A DNA stretch of 20,114 nt from Candidatus Moraniibacteriota bacterium (GTDB lineage: Bacteria > Patescibacteriota > Minisyncoccia > Moranbacterales > UBA2206), in NCBI GenBank assembly GCA_023261605.1, contig JAHFOP010000002.1:1-20114 (forward strand), in the 5' to 3' direction. Each line of letters starts with the position of its first letter. Position 1 is the first letter of the stretch. Below are positions 19,289 to 20,114 of the stretch, in pieces. A program made the position numbers and the translations under genes. The notes under the pieces were generated by a model. It saw only the letters and a program-made list of their open reading frames with translations, had not been told where the DNA came from and ran no database searches.

Positions 19289-20114
19289 CCTAAAATCATT
19301 TTGGCTGATTTCTGCCGCAACGCTCGTGGCGGTTTTTGTGCTGAGTGTCAATTTGAGTCGTGTCTATGAAGCAAAAACTGACATCCTGATCATCCCCAAG
19401 AGCGCTGTGGCCGTCGAAAATGCCAATCAGATCATTGAAAACATGCAAAATCTGCCGACCACCCTCACTTTTTTCAATCGCATGGCCGAAGAAAATGCGG
19501 ATGTTGCGAATGATACGCTAGCGGAACTGCCCGATTACAAAAAAAAGATTTATTGGAATTCAGAGTTGAACGTTTCTCGCGTGGGAAACAGTGGAATTTT
19601 GCAGATCACTGCGCGTGACAAAGATCGCTACCGCGCGGAAGTTCTGAGTTCACAAACTACCAAGACACTGCTCGGCTCAGTCGGCTTGTATTATGACATT
19701 CGGAATAATTTGGATGTGCGGATAATCGACCCGACTGTGACTGACTACTCCGCCGGTACTTTCAATTACATGATCTTTTCAGAAATTCTTTTGGGGGTGT
19801 TGGTGATAATTTTTTTGGCCTTTTCTGCTGGAATAGCAATTTTTGAGAAAGAGAAAAATTTGCAAATCGAACTCCCAAATTTTTTATCCAACTATGAAAA
19901 TATTTTTTCTTTGTCACGATTGAAAAAGGAAGATGCTGCGCCGGTGCTGGAGAAAAATGACGTTGCAAAATCGGTTCCGCTTGAAAAAGAATGGACGCTG
20001 GGCGCGGAAGAAAAACCCTACACTGATTTTGTCAATAGAACCAAAGTAGCCAGTGCGCCCGCCAATCTGCCGATTGCTGAGGATGAAACATTTTTAGAGG
20101 TGCCACAAGAATTG
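19272..20114 (+). CDS. Wzz-like polysaccharide co-polymerase, partial (runs off the window)
   Basis: Open from the ATG at 19272 to the last base with no stop (281 codons seen), so the C-terminus is missing. Layout: basic N-terminus, TM1 (about 10-28), a domain of about 135 residues opening with VYEAKTDILIIPKS, a beta/alpha region ending DVRIIDPTV, TM2 (about 167-191), then a long acidic and Lys-rich cytoplasmic tail of more than 85 residues. This is the co-polymerase topology of chain-length determinant proteins, and it resembles the 11190 product in layout although sequence identity looks low. The unusually long tail could be a docking segment or lead to a further domain beyond the edge. The start overlaps the preceding glycosyltransferase by 17 nt, so translation is probably coupled. 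No Shine-Dalgarno site is seen. Confidence 0.82.
   Translation, partial: MRKVFNLKSFWLISAATLVAVFVLSVNLSRVYEAKTDILIIPKSAVAVENANQIIENMQNLPTTLTFFNRMAEENADVANDTLAELPDYKKKIYWNSELNVSRVGNSGILQITARDKDRYRAEVLSSQTTKTLLGSVGLYYDIRNNLDVRIIDPTVTDYSAGTFNYMIFSEILLGVLVIIFLAFSAGIAIFEKEKNLQIELPNFLSNYENIFSLSRLKKEDAAPVLEKNDVAKSVPLEKEWTLGAEEKPYTDFVNRTKVASAPANLPIAEDETFLEVPQEL

Noticed and set aside
1..20114. CRISPR array, tRNA, rRNA, transposase or integrase
   Set aside because: No regularly spaced direct repeats, no tRNA-like T-arm in the intergenic gaps and no mobile-element proteins were seen by eye.

Overview
The window is a gene-dense bacterial segment with the standard genetic code: TGA, TAA and TAG all end plausible genes, which argues against the TGA-recoding Absconditabacteria/Gracilibacteria. 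The small compact genes, an isolated purE-purC pair, a polysaccharide cluster, several secreted or LysM proteins of no recognised family and likely leaderless genes fit a Candidate Phyla Radiation organism (Parcubacteria/Moranbacteria-like). This placement is an inference from gene style. There is no rRNA, tRNA or marker protein here to confirm it, and I saw no transposase, integrase or CRISPR array.

Layout. 1-1560: three small genes of unknown function. One is a 59-aa ORF; the other two are a divergent pair (an acidic 101-aa protein on minus, a Cys-containing coiled-coil protein on plus) separated by overlapping promoters. 1600-4392: a multi-pass membrane protein, then purE-purC (ATGA overlap) behind a structured leader, then a small exported protein built from three 18-residue repeats. 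4467-7385: an AI-2E-family permease and a P1B-like P-type ATPase in one operon. The ATPase has C-A-D where the family has C-P-C. 7703-10848: a three-gene envelope operon made of a LysM/coiled-coil/TM protein, a lipoprotein and a LysM protein with a long beta-strand-rich domain, preceded by a leader of about 215 nt. 11190-12754: a Wzz-like protein and a secreted eight-cysteine protein. 12871-20114: a surface-polysaccharide region with a radical SAM/SPASM protein, an O-antigen ligase/polymerase-like protein on minus, three GT4-type glycosyltransferases (the last two tandem paralogues), and a second Wzz-like protein that runs off the right end.

Gene expression signals are unusually readable. Many promoters are TTGACA/TTGACT, 16-17 nt, then TGN-TAnnnT. 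Two of them (7451-7477 and 11114-11140) match at 24 of 27 bases. Two genes (4467 and 12871) begin 7 nt after an extended -10, as expected of leaderless mRNAs. Another set of genes carries strong AAGGAG/GGAGG sites, so two initiation styles are interleaved. Strong intrinsic terminators separate most units.

The best candidates for undescribed biology are the LysM-lipoprotein-LysM/beta operon with its long leader, the P-type ATPase with the altered metal-site motif, the GT4 paralogue that has lost the Arg and Lys expected to bind the donor phosphates, and the 18-residue-repeat exported protein.
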